A DNA stretch of 64,000 bases from Saccharothrix algeriensis (GCF_016907655.1 NZ_JAFBCL010000001.1:3382001-3446000), one strand, 5' to 3'. Shown: positions 35,183 through 44,020, numbered from the stretch's first letter. Translations and numbers: made by a program. The notes: generated from the sequence alone by a model not told the origin.

Positions 35183-35725
35183 GTGCTGGAGTTCGCGATC
35201 CTCGGCCTGTTGCACGAGGCGCCGATGCACGGCTACGAGCTGCGCAAGCGCTTGCACGAGCTGTTGGGCGCGTTCCGCGCGTTCTCCTACGGGACGCTCT
35301 ACCCCACGCTGCGCCGGTTGCAGCGCGAGGGGTGGATCGCCGAGGAGGCGCCTCAGGAGGCCCGTTCCTGGGGTCGCCGCGCGCGCAAGGTGTACGAGCT
35401 GACCGCCGAGGGCAAGGAGCGGTTCGGTGACCTGCTGGTCAACGCGGGGCCCCAGACCTGGGACGACGACTCGTTCGGCGTCCACCTGGCGTTCTTCTCC
35501 CGCACGCCCGCGGAGATCCGGGTGCGGATCCTCGAAGGCAGGCGCAGGCGGGTCGAGGAGCGCCGGGAAGGGCTGCGGACGGCCTTAACGGGCGCGAGCG
35601 AGCGGATCGACCGCTACACGCGCGAGCTGCACCGCATGGGGCTGGACAGCACCGAGCGCGAGGTGCGGTGGCTCAACGAGCTGATCGCGCACGAACAGGC
35701 AGAACTGCGCGAGCGGGACGAATAG
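35183..35725 (+). CDS. PadR family transcriptional regulator
   Basis: 180 residues from GTG 35183, with GAGGAGGT 4 nt upstream. The winged HTH is LEFAILGLLHEAPMHGYELRKRLHELLGAFRAFSYGTLYPTLRRLQREGWIAE followed by KVYELTAEGKERFGDLL. The C-terminal half is a long helical dimerisation region (RILEGRRRRVEERREGLRTAL, REVRWLNELIAHEQAELRERDE). It lies 42 bp upstream of ino1 on the same strand, the same pairing as in mycobacteria (Rv0047c-Rv0046c), so it probably regulates inositol synthesis and itself. Confidence 0.93.
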   Translation: MLEFAILGLLHEAPMHGYELRKRLHELLGAFRAFSYGTLYPTLRRLQREGWIAEEAPQEARSWGRRARKVYELTAEGKERFGDLLVNAGPQTWDDDSFGVHLAFFSRTPAEIRVRILEGRRRRVEERREGLRTALTGASERIDRYTRELHRMGLDSTEREVRWLNELIAHEQAELRERDE

Positions 35726-35767
35726 CCCACTGGGCACTGACGTAGAGAACAAGAAGGAGGACTCGGC

Positions 35768-36859
35768 ATGGGCGACAACCGCCGCACTGTTCGAGTGGCC
35801 ATCGTCGGGGTCGGCAACTGCGCGGCGTCGCTGGTGCAGGGCGTCCACTACTACCGCGATGCCGACCCGAGCGGTCGGGTGCCCGGCCTGATGCACGTGG
35901 AGTTCGGCGACTACCACGTGCGCGACGTGGAGTTCGTGGCCGCGTTCGACGTCGACGCCAAGAAGGTCGGCGTCGACCTGTCCGAGGCGATCGGCGCGAG
36001 CGAGAACAACACGATCAAGATCGCCGACGTGCCGCCGCTGGGCGTCACGGTGCAGCGCGGGCACACGCTCGACGGGCTGGGCCGGTTCTACCGGGAGACC
36101 ATCGAGGAGTCCGACGAGCCGCCGGTCGACGTGGCCCGGGCGCTGCGGGACGCCGAGGTCGACGTGCTGGTGTCCTACCTGCCGGTGGGCTCGGAGGAGG
36201 CGGACCGGTACTACGCGCAGGCGGCCATCGACGCGCGGGTGGCGTTCGTCAACGCGCTGCCGGTGTTCATCGCGTCCGACCCGGAGTGGGCGCGCAAGTT
36301 CGAGGAGGCCGGCGTCCCGATCGTCGGCGACGACATCAAGTCCCAGGTCGGCGCGACCATCACGCACCGCGTGCTGGCCAAGCTGTTCGAGGACCGGGGC
36401 GTCCAGCTCGACCGCACCATGCAGCTCAACGTGGGCGGCAACATGGACTTCCTGAACATGAAGGAGCTGGAGCGCCTGGAGTCCAAGAAGGTCTCCAAGA
36501 CGCAGGCGGTCACCTCCCAGGTGGACCGGGACATGGGCAAGCGGAACGTGCACATCGGCCCGTCGGACTACGTGTCCTGGCTGGACGACCGCAAGTGGGC
36601 CTACGTGCGGCTGGAGGGCCGGGCGTTCGGCGACGTGCCGCTGAACCTGGAGTACAAGCTGGAGGTGTGGGACTCGCCGAACTCGGCGGGGATCATCATC
36701 GACGCGGTGCGGGCGGCGAAGATCGCGCTGGACCGCGGCGTGGGCGGCCCGATCCTGTCGGCGTCGTCGTACTTCATGAAGTCGCCGCCGGTGCAGTACT
36801 CGGACTCCGAGGCGCACGAGGCCGTCGAGGCGTTCATCCGCGGCGACGCGGAGCGCTGA
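35768..36859 (+). CDS. ino1: Myo-inositol-1-phosphate synthase
   Basis: 363 residues, with AAGGAGG 8 nt upstream. The NAD-binding motif is [20 protein letters not shown]. Active-site segments [27 protein letters not shown] and SKTQAV are all conserved, and the length matches the actinobacterial class. It converts glucose-6-phosphate to inositol-1-phosphate, feeding phosphatidylinositol and mycothiol. It follows padR and ends in a terminator at 36922-36960. Confidence 0.97.
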   Translation: MGDNRRTVRVAIVGVGNCAASLVQGVHYYRDADPSGRVPGLMHVEFGDYHVRDVEFVAAFDVDAKKVGVDLSEAIGASENNTIKIADVPPLGVTVQRGHTLDGLGRFYRETIEESDEPPVDVARALRDAEVDVLVSYLPVGSEEADRYYAQAAIDARVAFVNALPVFIASDPEWARKFEEAGVPIVGDDIKSQVGATITHRVLAKLFEDRGVQLDRTMQLNVGGNMDFLNMKELERLESKKVSKTQAVTSQVDRDMGKRNVHIGPSDYVSWLDDRKWAYVRLEGRAFGDVPLNLEYKLEVWDSPNSAGIIIDAVRAAKIALDRGVGGPILSASSYFMKSPPVQYSDSEAHEAVEAFIRGDAER

Positions 36860-36921
36860 CCCGGCGCCGACGCGTTCCGGGCGCGTCCCCCGCACCCGGC
36901 CCGCCGCCGGCCGGCCACCCC

Positions 36922-36960
36922 ACCGGACCCCCTCGTCCCCGCGCGCCGAGGGGGTCCGGT
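36922..36960 (+). terminator. 14-bp hairpin after ino1
   Basis: ACCGGACCCCCTCG (36922-36935), an 11-nt loop, then the exact complement (36947-36960), 62 bp after the ino1 stop. Confidence 0.75.
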
Positions 36961-37089
36961 CGTCCCCGGGGTCACCCCGCCGTCGCGGCGCGCGGTGTTC
37001 CACCCGATCGGCGGGTGTGCGGTTGGACGGGGCACGCGCGGGCACCCCGGCGCCACCGGTGCCGTCCCTCACACGCGTGGTGCCGGTAC

Positions 37090-37208
37090 CACTCACAGCG
37101 GTGGGTGGGTCCGAGGTGGGTGGCGGGCGCCGTCACGGGCCGCAGCACACCGGGCATGATCGGCATTTGTGCTGGTCAGCGCGTTTTTCCACCGAGCGGT
37201 AGACACAG
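37090..37208 (+). promoter_or_regulatory. Conserved upstream region, copy 1 (before the I36-like gene at 37272)
   Basis: Shared with copy 2 at 37852-37970. The blocks are CACTCACAGCGGTGGGTG (37090-37107), GTCACGGGCCGCAGC, a GCTGGT(C/G)AGCG block and GCGGTAGACACAG (37196-37208). The last block lies 76 bp before the ATG here and 73 bp before it in copy 2. The constant spacing suggests a promoter or regulator site retained after duplication. Confidence 0.65.
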
Positions 37209-37271
37209 CGGGTGCCGGAGCACCCGATGGCTCCGGGTTGTCCGTCCCTCCGCTCGGAAGGGGTTTGCCCC

Positions 37272-37664
37272 ATGGTTTCCACCGCTCTGCGCCTGGCCCT
37301 GGTGGCGCCGGTGCTCGCCTTGGCCGCGGTGCTGCTGCCCGTCGTGACCGCGCAGGCCGCCCAGCCGCCCGGCGCGGCCGACCCCGGCCCCCCGACGCCC
37401 GCGATCACCCGCTGCGACGCCCCGAACGTCTGCGCCTGGACCAAGCCCAAGGGCCTGGGCACCGGGTGGCAGCGCAGCCAGTCCGGCTGCCACAACACAC
37501 CGTGGGCGGCGTTCTCGGTGAGCAACCAGTCGAACAAGTACGTCACCTTCTACGAGGGCAAGAACTGCAACCCCGCGACCAACTACTTCGGGCTGAACGC
37601 CCGCACGTACAGCGACTACGCCGGTGGCCTCAAGACCGGCGTCAAGAGCTTCTACATCCCGTAG
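37272..37664 (+). CDS. Secreted peptidase inhibitor I36-like small protein, copy 1
   Basis: 130 residues from ATG 37272 with AAGGGG 9 nt upstream. The signal peptide is MVSTALRLALVAPVLALAAVLLPVVTAQA. The mature domain has CDAPNVCAWTKPKGLGTGWQRSQSGCHNTPWAAFSVSNQSNKYVTFYEGKNC, with four cysteines (48, 54, 73, 99) likely in two disulphides. The C..C.W...G...V.N.S...V.FY...C pattern is that of the I36/beta-gamma-crystallin-like small secreted proteins of streptomycetes. Protease inhibition is inferred from the family only. A paralogue follows at 38031. Confidence 0.75.
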   Translation: MVSTALRLALVAPVLALAAVLLPVVTAQAAQPPGAADPGPPTPAITRCDAPNVCAWTKPKGLGTGWQRSQSGCHNTPWAAFSVSNQSNKYVTFYEGKNCNPATNYFGLNARTYSDYAGGLKTGVKSFYIP

Positions 37665-37675
37665 CGAGCCCCGGG

Positions 37676-37719
37676 GAACCCCCCGGTGCGCCGTCCCACG
37701 GCCGCGCACCGGGGGGTTC
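37676..37719 (+). terminator. 15-bp hairpin after I36-like copy 1
   Basis: GAACCCCCCGGTGCG (37676-37690) pairs exactly with 37705-37719 across a 14-nt loop, 12 bp after the stop. Confidence 0.8.
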
Positions 37720-37851
37720 GCCGCATCCGGGCGCCGCCCCCCGAAGTCCGACGCCGGGAGGTTCACCTCATCGGGCGCGGCACGGCCCCGTGCGCGGGGC
37801 GTCGCCCGGCGGGTCGGCGGAGAGGGTCCCCCGCGGGGGCGGCGTCCGCGC

Positions 37852-37970
37852 CACTCACAGCGGTGGGTGTCCGCCGAGCGGGGCAGCGGGCGTCGTCACG
37901 GGCCGCAGCGCTGCCGCTGCCGGCACATCGGCGCTGGTGAGCGGTCCGCACGGGCGGGCGGTAGACACAG
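37852..37970 (+). promoter_or_regulatory. Conserved upstream region, copy 2 (before the I36-like gene at 38031)
   Basis: Blocks shared with copy 1: CACTCACAGCGGTGGGTG (37852-37869), GTCACGGGCCGCAGC and GCGGTAGACACAG (37958-37970). Downstream of the last block, the CCGG...GGCTCCGGG stretch is also partly shared up to GAAGGG before the ATG. Confidence 0.65.
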
Positions 37971-38030
37971 GGGCGCCGGGGTCCCGTCGGCTCCGGGAGT
38001 CCTGTCGCCACTCTGAGGAAGGGTTCTCCG

Positions 38031-38474
38031 ATGACCTCCACCGCCCTCCGCTCGGCCCTGCTGCTGCCGGTGGCCGCGCTCGCGGTCGTGCTCGCCCCCG
38101 CCGCGCAGGCGCAGTCCGCCTCCCCGCCGGAGACGACACCCGGACGGGTCGTGCCCTGGCCGCCCAACGCCTGCGAGAGCGGCTACACCTGCGTCTGGTC
38201 CGGCACCTACGGCTCGGGGAAGAAGTGGAAGACCGGCGCGGCGGGTGATCACCACGTGGCGCTCGCCGACCGGCTCGGGAAGGACGTCCCCGCGCGCTCG
38301 GTCTACAACAACTTCCCGAAGAGCACGAAGAAGGTCGTCACCTTCTTCGCGGGCTACGACGCCAAGGCCAAGAAGTGCAGGGGCAGCAGCTTCACCCTGG
38401 GCCCGGGGCACGGCAGCGGCGAGGCCGGCGGCGCGCCGATGGGCTCGAAGGTGCTGTGCTTCCGCGTCCCGTGA
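38031..38474 (+). CDS. Secreted peptidase inhibitor I36-like small protein, copy 2
   Basis: 147 residues with GAGGAAGGG upstream. The signal peptide MTSTALRSALLLPVAALAVVLAPAAQAQ is almost the same as that of copy 1. The mature part has CESGYTCVWSGTYGSGKKWKTG, VYNNFPKSTKKVVTFFAGYDAKAKKC and a C-terminal KVLCFRVP, with four cysteines in a similar order. Sequence divergence between the mature domains is large compared with the leaders, as expected for diversified exported proteins. Confidence 0.72.
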   Translation: MTSTALRSALLLPVAALAVVLAPAAQAQSASPPETTPGRVVPWPPNACESGYTCVWSGTYGSGKKWKTGAAGDHHVALADRLGKDVPARSVYNNFPKSTKKVVTFFAGYDAKAKKCRGSSFTLGPGHGSGEAGGAPMGSKVLCFRVP

Positions 38475-38500
38475 CGGGGACGACCGTGTGAGCACACTTA

Positions 38501-38538
38501 CTTAGCTACCCTAATCAAATTCTGTTAGGGTGGCTAAG
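38501..38538. promoter_or_regulatory. Double palindromic operator overlapping the MFS start codon
   Basis: Two TTAG-N5-CTAA half-palindromes, 38502-38514 and 38525-38537, start 23 bp apart. Together they form a larger inverted repeat (CTTAGCTACCCTAA / TTAGGGTGGCTAAG, 13 of 14 matching) around an AT-rich 10-bp centre. The right copy reaches the GTG start at 38538. This suggests a dimeric repressor, of MarR or metal-dependent type, covering the promoter of a leaderless transcript. Confidence 0.65.
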
Positions 38539-39698
38539 TGAATTTCCTCGACCAACCCCGTCAGGTGTGGGTCACGGCGTTCGCCGCGGTCATCGCGTTC
38601 ATGGGCATCGGGCTCGTCGACCCGATCCTGCTGTCGATCGCGGAGGGCCTGCACGCCACCCCGTCCGAAGTCACCCTCCTGTTCTCCTCCTACCTCGGCG
38701 TCCAGGTGCTGGCCATGCTGTTCACCGGGGCGGCGAGCGCGCGGTTCGGCGCGAAGCGCACGCTGGTCGCCGGCCTGGCGCTGATCGTCGTCGCGACCGC
38801 CCTGTGCGCGCTCGCGTCGGACATCACCCAGCTCGTCGGCCTGCGCGCCGTCTGGGGCCTGGGCAACGCCTTCTTCATCGCCACCGCGCTGAGCGTCATC
38901 GTCGGCGCCGCCACCGGCGGCCAGGGCAGGGCGATCCTGCTCTACGAGGCCGCCCTCGGCCTCGGCCTCTCCGTCGGGCCGCTGCTCGGCGCGCTGCTGG
39001 GCAGCTTCTCGTGGCGCGGGCCGTTCATCGGCACCGCCGTCCTGATGGCCGTCGCGTTCGTCCTGTGCTCGGTCTTCCTCGCCGGCGACGGGCCGCGGAG
39101 CCCGATCGGCCTGCTCGACCCGCTGCGCGCGCTGCGGCACCCCGGCCTGCTGCGCACGGCCCTCGGCTCCGCCCTCTACACCGCCGCCTTCTTCACCGTC
39201 CTGGCCTGGTCGCCGTTCGTGCTGCGCTGGGGCGCGGTGGCGATCGGGCTGGTCTTCTTCGGCTGGGGCGTGGGCGTCGCGGTCTCCAGCGTGTGGCTCG
39301 CGCCGAAGCTGGCCGACCGGTGGGGCGAGCGCCGCGCGACCATCGCCGCCGTCCTCGCGTTCGCCGCCCTCATGCTGGTCATGGCGGTGCCGAGCAAGCC
39401 GCTGCTGGTGGTCGCGGTCATCGTCAGCGGTGTGGTGAGCGGTCTGCTCAACACCCTGTTCACCGGCACGGCGATGAGCGTCAGCCCGGCGCCCCGCCCG
39501 GTCGCGAGCGCCGGCTACAACTTCCTGCGCTGGCTCGGCGGCGCGCTGGCGGCGACGTTCGTCAGCCACCTCGCCCAGCCGTTCGCGGTCGCCGCGGTCG
39601 CGTGCGCGCTGGCCGCCGCCCTGCTGGCGGTCGGGCGCACCCGCGAGCGGCCGATCACCGCGCAGGACGTGCTCGTCGGCGAGGACGTGGTGGGCTGA
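38538..39698 (+). CDS. MFS transporter (drug/metabolite exporter)
   Basis: 386 residues with 12 predicted membrane helices from GTG 38538 (VNFLDQPRQVWVTAFAAVIAFMGIGLVDPIL). The MFS signature after helix 2 is ASARFGAKRTLVAGLAL (G-x-x-x-D/R-x-x-G-R-K-like), with a late counterpart ADRWGERRATIAAVLAF, and helix 5 contains LYEAALGLGLSVGPLLGALLG, a motif C characteristic of antiporters that export drugs. No ribosome site precedes the GTG; the operator at 38501-38538 overlaps it, so the message is probably leaderless. The substrate is unknown. Confidence 0.88.
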   Translation: MNFLDQPRQVWVTAFAAVIAFMGIGLVDPILLSIAEGLHATPSEVTLLFSSYLGVQVLAMLFTGAASARFGAKRTLVAGLALIVVATALCALASDITQLVGLRAVWGLGNAFFIATALSVIVGAATGGQGRAILLYEAALGLGLSVGPLLGALLGSFSWRGPFIGTAVLMAVAFVLCSVFLAGDGPRSPIGLLDPLRALRHPGLLRTALGSALYTAAFFTVLAWSPFVLRWGAVAIGLVFFGWGVGVAVSSVWLAPKLADRWGERRATIAAVLAFAALMLVMAVPSKPLLVVAVIVSGVVSGLLNTLFTGTAMSVSPAPRPVASAGYNFLRWLGGALAATFVSHLAQPFAVAAVACALAAALLAVGRTRERPITAQDVLVGEDVVG

Positions 39699-39865
39699 CG
39701 GCGCCGCCCCCGCCGCGGGACCCGGCCCCGGCACGTGCCGTGACCAGCCGGTTCCGGGCGGCAAGGCGGTGAGGTGTTCGCCTGCCGTTCACCTCGCCGT
39801 CCGCTGGACGAGGCGTTGCCGACCTACGGTCGCCGGGTTCCCACCGAGCGACCCCGGAGGTCCGC

Positions 39866-41947
39866 GTGTCCTCATCCACCGAACGGGGGCGGCGCCTGCT
39901 GCCCCTGCTGACCGACCACCCCCTCGGGCGGTCGGCGATCACCTGCAAGTACCGGTGCGGCGACGCCTGCGCGCACGAGGCGCCCAACACCTCCGACAAC
40001 GCCTACTTCGGCGACGTCGTGAGCGAGGTCGTGCGCCGGCGCGGGCTGCTCAAGGCGGGCGCGGTGCTCGCCGTCGCGGGCGCGGGCGTCGGGCTCGCGG
40101 GTGCGGGCACGGCCGCCGCGGCCCCCGAGGTCGAGGCGGACCGCGACCTCGGCGGCGGTCGCCGGCGGGACGGCCTGAACTTCGCCCCGGTCGCGCCGAA
40201 CACCGAGGACCGCGTCGTCACGCCGGAGGGCTACGAGTCGGCCGTCGTGATCCGCTGGGGCGACCCGGTGCTGCCGGGCGCGCCCGCGTTCGACTTCGAC
40301 GCGCAGACCCCGGCCGCGCAGGCCCGGCAGTTCGGCTACAACAACGACTTCTGCGGCCTGGTCCCGCTGGACCACTGGAACCGCTGGCTCATGGTGAGCA
40401 ACCACGAGTACACGACCGAGGAGTTCCTGTTCCGCGGCTGGGACCCGGACAACCCCACCCGCGAGCAGACCGAGATCGCGTGGGCCGCCCACGGCCTGTC
40501 CGTGGTGGTGGTCGAGCGCGACCGCCGCAGCGGCAGGCTGACGCCGAAGGTGGACCGCCACTTCAACCGCCGGATCACCGCCACCTCGGAGTTCCGGGTG
40601 ACCGGACCGGCGGCCGGCTCGCAGCACCTGAGGACCTCGGCCGACCCGACCGGCACGAAGGTGCTGGGCACGCTGAACAACTGCGCGGGCGGCGTCACGC
40701 CGTGGGGCACGATCCTGTCCGGCGAGGAGAACTTCAACCAGTACTTCGCCAACGCCGGCAGCATCACCGACCCGGTGCAGAAGGCCCGGCTCGCCCGCTA
40801 CGGCCTGTCCGGCGCGGCGACGACCCGCAAGTGGGAGCGGTTCGACAAGCGCTTCGACGTGGCGCAGGAGCCCAACGAGCCCAACCGCTTCGGCTGGGTC
40901 GTCGAGATCGACCCGCTGGACCCGAAGTCGACGCCGGTCAAGCACACCGCGCTGGGCCGCTTCAAGCACGAGGGCGCCAACGTCATCGTCGCCCGCGACG
41001 GCCGGGTCGTCGCGTACATGGGCGACGACGAGCGGTTCGACTACATGTACAAGTTCGTCTCCGACGAGCGGTACAAGCCGGGCAACAGCCGCCACGCCCG
41101 CGAGCACAACAAGAAGCTGCTCGACAAGGGCACCCTGTACGTCGCGAAGTTCACCGGCGACAGCCCGGCGGCCGAGGTCGACGGCAGCGGCAGGCTCCCG
41201 GCGGACGGCGAGTTCGACGGCTCGGGCCAGTGGATCCCGCTCGCCTCCGGCGACAAGTCCTTCGTGGACGGCTTCACGGCCGAGGAGGTCTACGTCTTCA
41301 CCCGCCTGGCGGCGGACAAGGTCGGCGCCACCAAGATGGACCGCCCGGAGGACGTGGAGCCCAACCCGCGCAACCGCCGCGTGTACGCCGCCCTGACCAA
41401 CAACACCGACCGCGGCAAGGCCGGCAAGGAGGGCGCGACCGAGCCCAACCCGCGCCTGAACAACCGGCACGGCCACGTGCTGGAGCTGGAGGAGCGGCGC
41501 GGCGACAACACCGCGCTGACGTTCTCGTGGAAGCTGCTGCTGGTGTGCGGCGACCCGGCCTCCCCGGACACGTACTTCGGCGGCTACGACAAGACCCAGG
41601 TGTCGCCGATCTCGTGCCCGGACAACGTGGCGTTCGACCCGCAGGGCAACCTGTGGATCTCCACCGACGGCAACGCCCTGAAGTCCAACGACGGCCTGTT
41701 CGCCGTCCCGGTGGAGGGCCGCTACCGGGGCCGCGTGAAGCAGTTCCTGACCGTGCCGAAGGGCGCGGAGACCTGCGGCCCGGTGGTCCAGGACGACTTC
41801 GTGCTGGTCTCCGTGCAGCACCCCGGCGAGATCGACGGCGCGTCGGCGGACAACCCGCTGTCCCACTGGCCCGACGGCGGGACCACCCAGCCCCGGCCCG
41901 CCGTGGTCGTGGCGTGGAAGAAGGACCGGGGCCGCATCTGTGGCTGA
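39866..41947 (+). CDS. PhoX family alkaline phosphatase, Tat-exported
   Basis: 693 residues from GTG 39866, with CGGAGG 6 nt upstream. The Tat signal has [20 protein letters not shown] (arginines 57-59), placed after a 50-residue N-terminal extension that includes the conserved SAITCKYRCGDACAHEAPN of this family. The beta-propeller catalytic domain shows WLMVSNHEYTTEEFLF, GTLNNCAGGVTPWGTILSGEENFNQYF (Fe/Ca ligand region), FGWVVEIDP and NVAFDPQGNLWISTDG. PhoX enzymes are Fe3+/Ca2+-dependent phosphomonoesterases made under phosphate starvation. No PHO box was recognised upstream. Confidence 0.92.
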   Translation: MSSSTERGRRLLPLLTDHPLGRSAITCKYRCGDACAHEAPNTSDNAYFGDVVSEVVRRRGLLKAGAVLAVAGAGVGLAGAGTAAAAPEVEADRDLGGGRRRDGLNFAPVAPNTEDRVVTPEGYESAVVIRWGDPVLPGAPAFDFDAQTPAAQARQFGYNNDFCGLVPLDHWNRWLMVSNHEYTTEEFLFRGWDPDNPTREQTEIAWAAHGLSVVVVERDRRSGRLTPKVDRHFNRRITATSEFRVTGPAAGSQHLRTSADPTGTKVLGTLNNCAGGVTPWGTILSGEENFNQYFANAGSITDPVQKARLARYGLSGAATTRKWERFDKRFDVAQEPNEPNRFGWVVEIDPLDPKSTPVKHTALGRFKHEGANVIVARDGRVVAYMGDDERFDYMYKFVSDERYKPGNSRHAREHNKKLLDKGTLYVAKFTGDSPAAEVDGSGRLPADGEFDGSGQWIPLASGDKSFVDGFTAEEVYVFTRLAADKVGATKMDRPEDVEPNPRNRRVYAALTNNTDRGKAGKEGATEPNPRLNNRHGHVLELEERRGDNTALTFSWKLLLVCGDPASPDTYFGGYDKTQVSPISCPDNVAFDPQGNLWISTDGNALKSNDGLFAVPVEGRYRGRVKQFLTVPKGAETCGPVVQDDFVLVSVQHPGEIDGASADNPLSHWPDGGTTQPRPAVVVAWKKDRGRICG

Positions 41948-42038
41948 CCGCCCGGAGCCGGGGCCGGTGGCGGGAGGGGGCGCCGCCGGCCCCGGCGGCG
42001 GTTGGCGCGGGGCCCGGGTCGGCTCTTAAAGTCCAGCC

Positions 42039-42719
42039 ATGAGCGATCGACCCGTTGCCCTGATCACCGGCGCCTCCCGGGGGATCGGCCTGGCCGTCGC
42101 CCGGCGGCTCGCGGACACCCACGACCTGCTGGTGGGCGGTCGCAGCGCGGCGGCGCTCGCCGAGGCCGCCGCGCTGCCCGGGGCGCGGGCGTGGCCGGTC
42201 GAGCTGACCGACGGGCGGGCGCTGGCCGCGGCGGCGGGGGCGCTCACCCGCCTCGACGTCCTGGTCCACAGCGCGGGGATCGCCGAGCTGGGGCCGCTGG
42301 CCGAGGTGGACGCCGACGCCTGGCGGCGGGTGCTCGAGGTCAACGTCGTCGCCGTCGCCGAGCTGACCCGGCTGGTGCTCCCGCTGCTGCGCGCCGCCGC
42401 GGGGCACGTGGTGCTGATCAACTCCGGCGCCGGGCTGCGGGTCAACCCCGGCTGGGGCGCCTACGCCGCGAGCAAGTTCGCCCTGCGGGCCTACGGCGAC
42501 GCCCTGCGCGCCGAGGAGCCGGACCTGCGCGTCACGTCCGTGCACCCCGGCCGCGTGGACACCGACATGCAGCGCGGCGTCCGCGCCCACGAGGACGGCG
42601 ACTACCAGCCCGACCGGTACCTGACCGCCGACTCGGTGGCCAAGGCCGTCCTCGCCGCCGTCCTGGCCGACGAGGACGCCCACGTCACCGACGTCGTGCT
42701 CCGCCCGCGCCCGCGCTAG
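42039..42719 (+). CDS. Short-chain dehydrogenase/reductase
   Basis: 226 residues. Cofactor motif TGASRGIGLAVARRL near residue 10, structural NAG-like motif VHSAGIAELGPL, catalytic Ser in LINSGAGL and YAASK (Tyr/Lys) are present. GGRS after the second strand suggests NADP preference. The substrate is unknown. Its TAG stop shares a CTAG with the stop of the convergent amidohydrolase. Confidence 0.9.
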   Translation: MSDRPVALITGASRGIGLAVARRLADTHDLLVGGRSAAALAEAAALPGARAWPVELTDGRALAAAAGALTRLDVLVHSAGIAELGPLAEVDADAWRRVLEVNVVAVAELTRLVLPLLRAAAGHVVLINSGAGLRVNPGWGAYAASKFALRAYGDALRAEEPDLRVTSVHPGRVDTDMQRGVRAHEDGDYQPDRYLTADSVAKAVLAAVLADEDAHVTDVVLRPRPR

Positions 42720-44020
42720 CCGCGCAGCCGCCGCGACACCGCCGCGACCCCCGCCTGGGCCGCGCGCCGGTCCACGCGGGTGGTCTCGCCGTCCGCCACG
42801 ACCTGCTCGCCGGCCACCCACACGTCCTTGACCCGGCGCGTGCCCGACGCCCACACGAGGTTCGCCAGCACCTGGTCGTCCGGCGCGTCCAGGCCGGTGG
42901 CGAAGGCCGGGTCGTCGACGTCCACGTGCACCACGTCGCCCCAGCGACCCACCTCCAGCGCGCCCAGGTCGTCCCGGCCCAGCGCCGCGGCCCCGCCGCG
43001 GGTGGCCAGCAGCAGGGCGTCCGCCGCGCGCAGGGCCGTCGCGTCCATCGACGTCACCCGCGCCAGCAGCGCCGCCAGCCGCGCCTCCTCGAACAGGTCG
43101 AGGTCGTCGTTCGAGGCGGGCCCGTCGGTGCCCAGCCCGACCGGCACGCCGGCGTCCAGGTACGCGCGCAGCGGCGCGATCCCGGACGCCAGCTTGGTGT
43201 TCGAGCCTGGGCAGTGCGCGACGCCGACCCGGTGCTCGGCGTAGAGCGCGACGTCCTCCGCCGACAGGTGCACCGAGTGGGCCGACAGCACCCGCCCGCC
43301 GAGCACCCCGGCCTCCGCCAGCAGCCGGGGCACGGAACCGTGCGAGGCCCGCTGCGCCCGGTCCTCCTCGGGCGACTCGGCCACGTGGACCTGCAGCAGC
43401 GCGCCCCGCTCCCGCGCCTCGCCCGCGACCGCGGCCAGGGCGTCGGGCGACAGCAGGTACGCCGAGTGCGGGCCGTAGGACAGCTCGACCCGCTCGTGCG
43501 GCCCGAAGCGGAGGCCGTCGGCGTCGATCCAGCGCGAGACCTCGTCGGTCATCGGCCGCCACGGCATCCCCGGCAGGTCCATGATCGCCGCGCCGAACAG
43601 CACGCGGGAGCCCGCCCGCAGCACCGCGTCGACCAGCTGCGGGCCGTGGAAGTACATCTCCGCGCTGGTGGTCACGCCGTTGCGCAGCATCTCCACCGCG
43701 CCGAGCAGCATCCCCGCGCCGATGTCCGACGGCGTCATCCTCGCCTCGGCCGGCCACATCGCCTCCCGCAGCCAGCGCAGCAGCGGCAGGTCGCCGCCCA
43801 GCCCGCGCAGCACCACCATGGGGCTGTGGGCGTGGGCGTTGACCAGGCCCGGCAGCAGGATGCCGCCCAGCTCGCGGACTTCGCCGGCGAACTCCGGCGC
43901 GTCGGCGGCGGCGCCCACGTGGGCCACCCGGCCGTCGACGACGTCGACCACCGCGTCCCGCAGCACGGTGCAGGACGGGTCGCACGGCAGGACGACGGGG
44001 GCGTGCAGGCGCAGTGGCAT
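42716..44020 (-). CDS. Amidohydrolase (MTA/SAH deaminase or chlorohydrolase-like)
   Basis: 434 residues from ATG 44020. Metal-dependent hydrolase motifs in order: NAHAHSPMVVLRG (HxH), HVAESPEEDRAQRASHG, LSAHSVHLSAEDVALYAEH, VAHCPGSNTKLASGIAPL and GLGTDGPASNDDLDLFEE (metal Asp). The pattern VGLGTDGxASNDxLDLFEE is typical of MtaD/SsnA/TrzN-type deaminases that act on S-adenosylhomocysteine, methylthioadenosine or guanine-like bases; the exact substrate is not decided. It lies 73 bp downstream of the kinase gene at 44094 on the same strand. Confidence 0.88.
   Translation of the reverse strand: MPLRLHAPVVLPCDPSCTVLRDAVVDVVDGRVAHVGAAADAPEFAGEVRELGGILLPGLVNAHAHSPMVVLRGLGGDLPLLRWLREAMWPAEARMTPSDIGAGMLLGAVEMLRNGVTTSAEMYFHGPQLVDAVLRAGSRVLFGAAIMDLPGMPWRPMTDEVSRWIDADGLRFGPHERVELSYGPHSAYLLSPDALAAVAGEARERGALLQVHVAESPEEDRAQRASHGSVPRLLAEAGVLGGRVLSAHSVHLSAEDVALYAEHRVGVAHCPGSNTKLASGIAPLRAYLDAGVPVGLGTDGPASNDDLDLFEEARLAALLARVTSMDATALRAADALLLATRGGAAALGRDDLGALEVGRWGDVVHVDVDDPAFATGLDAPDDQVLANLVWASGTRRVKDVWVAGEQVVADGETTRVDRRAAQAGVAAVSRRLRG

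Larger units (their letters stand above)
36860..37271. other. Spacer between ino1 and the first I36-like gene
   Basis: 412 bp without a convincing gene. It holds the ino1 terminator and, from 37090, a segment similar to the region before the second I36-like gene. Confidence 0.6.
37665..38030. other. Spacer between the two I36-like genes
   Basis: 366 bp. It begins with the terminator of copy 1 (37676-37719), then a stretch with no recognised gene, then the conserved upstream region of copy 2. Confidence 0.6.

Noticed and set aside
38501-38538. Canonical IdeR/DtxR iron box
   Set aside because: TTAGG and CTAA words are present but the spacing is off by one from the 19-bp consensus, so the repressor type is left open.
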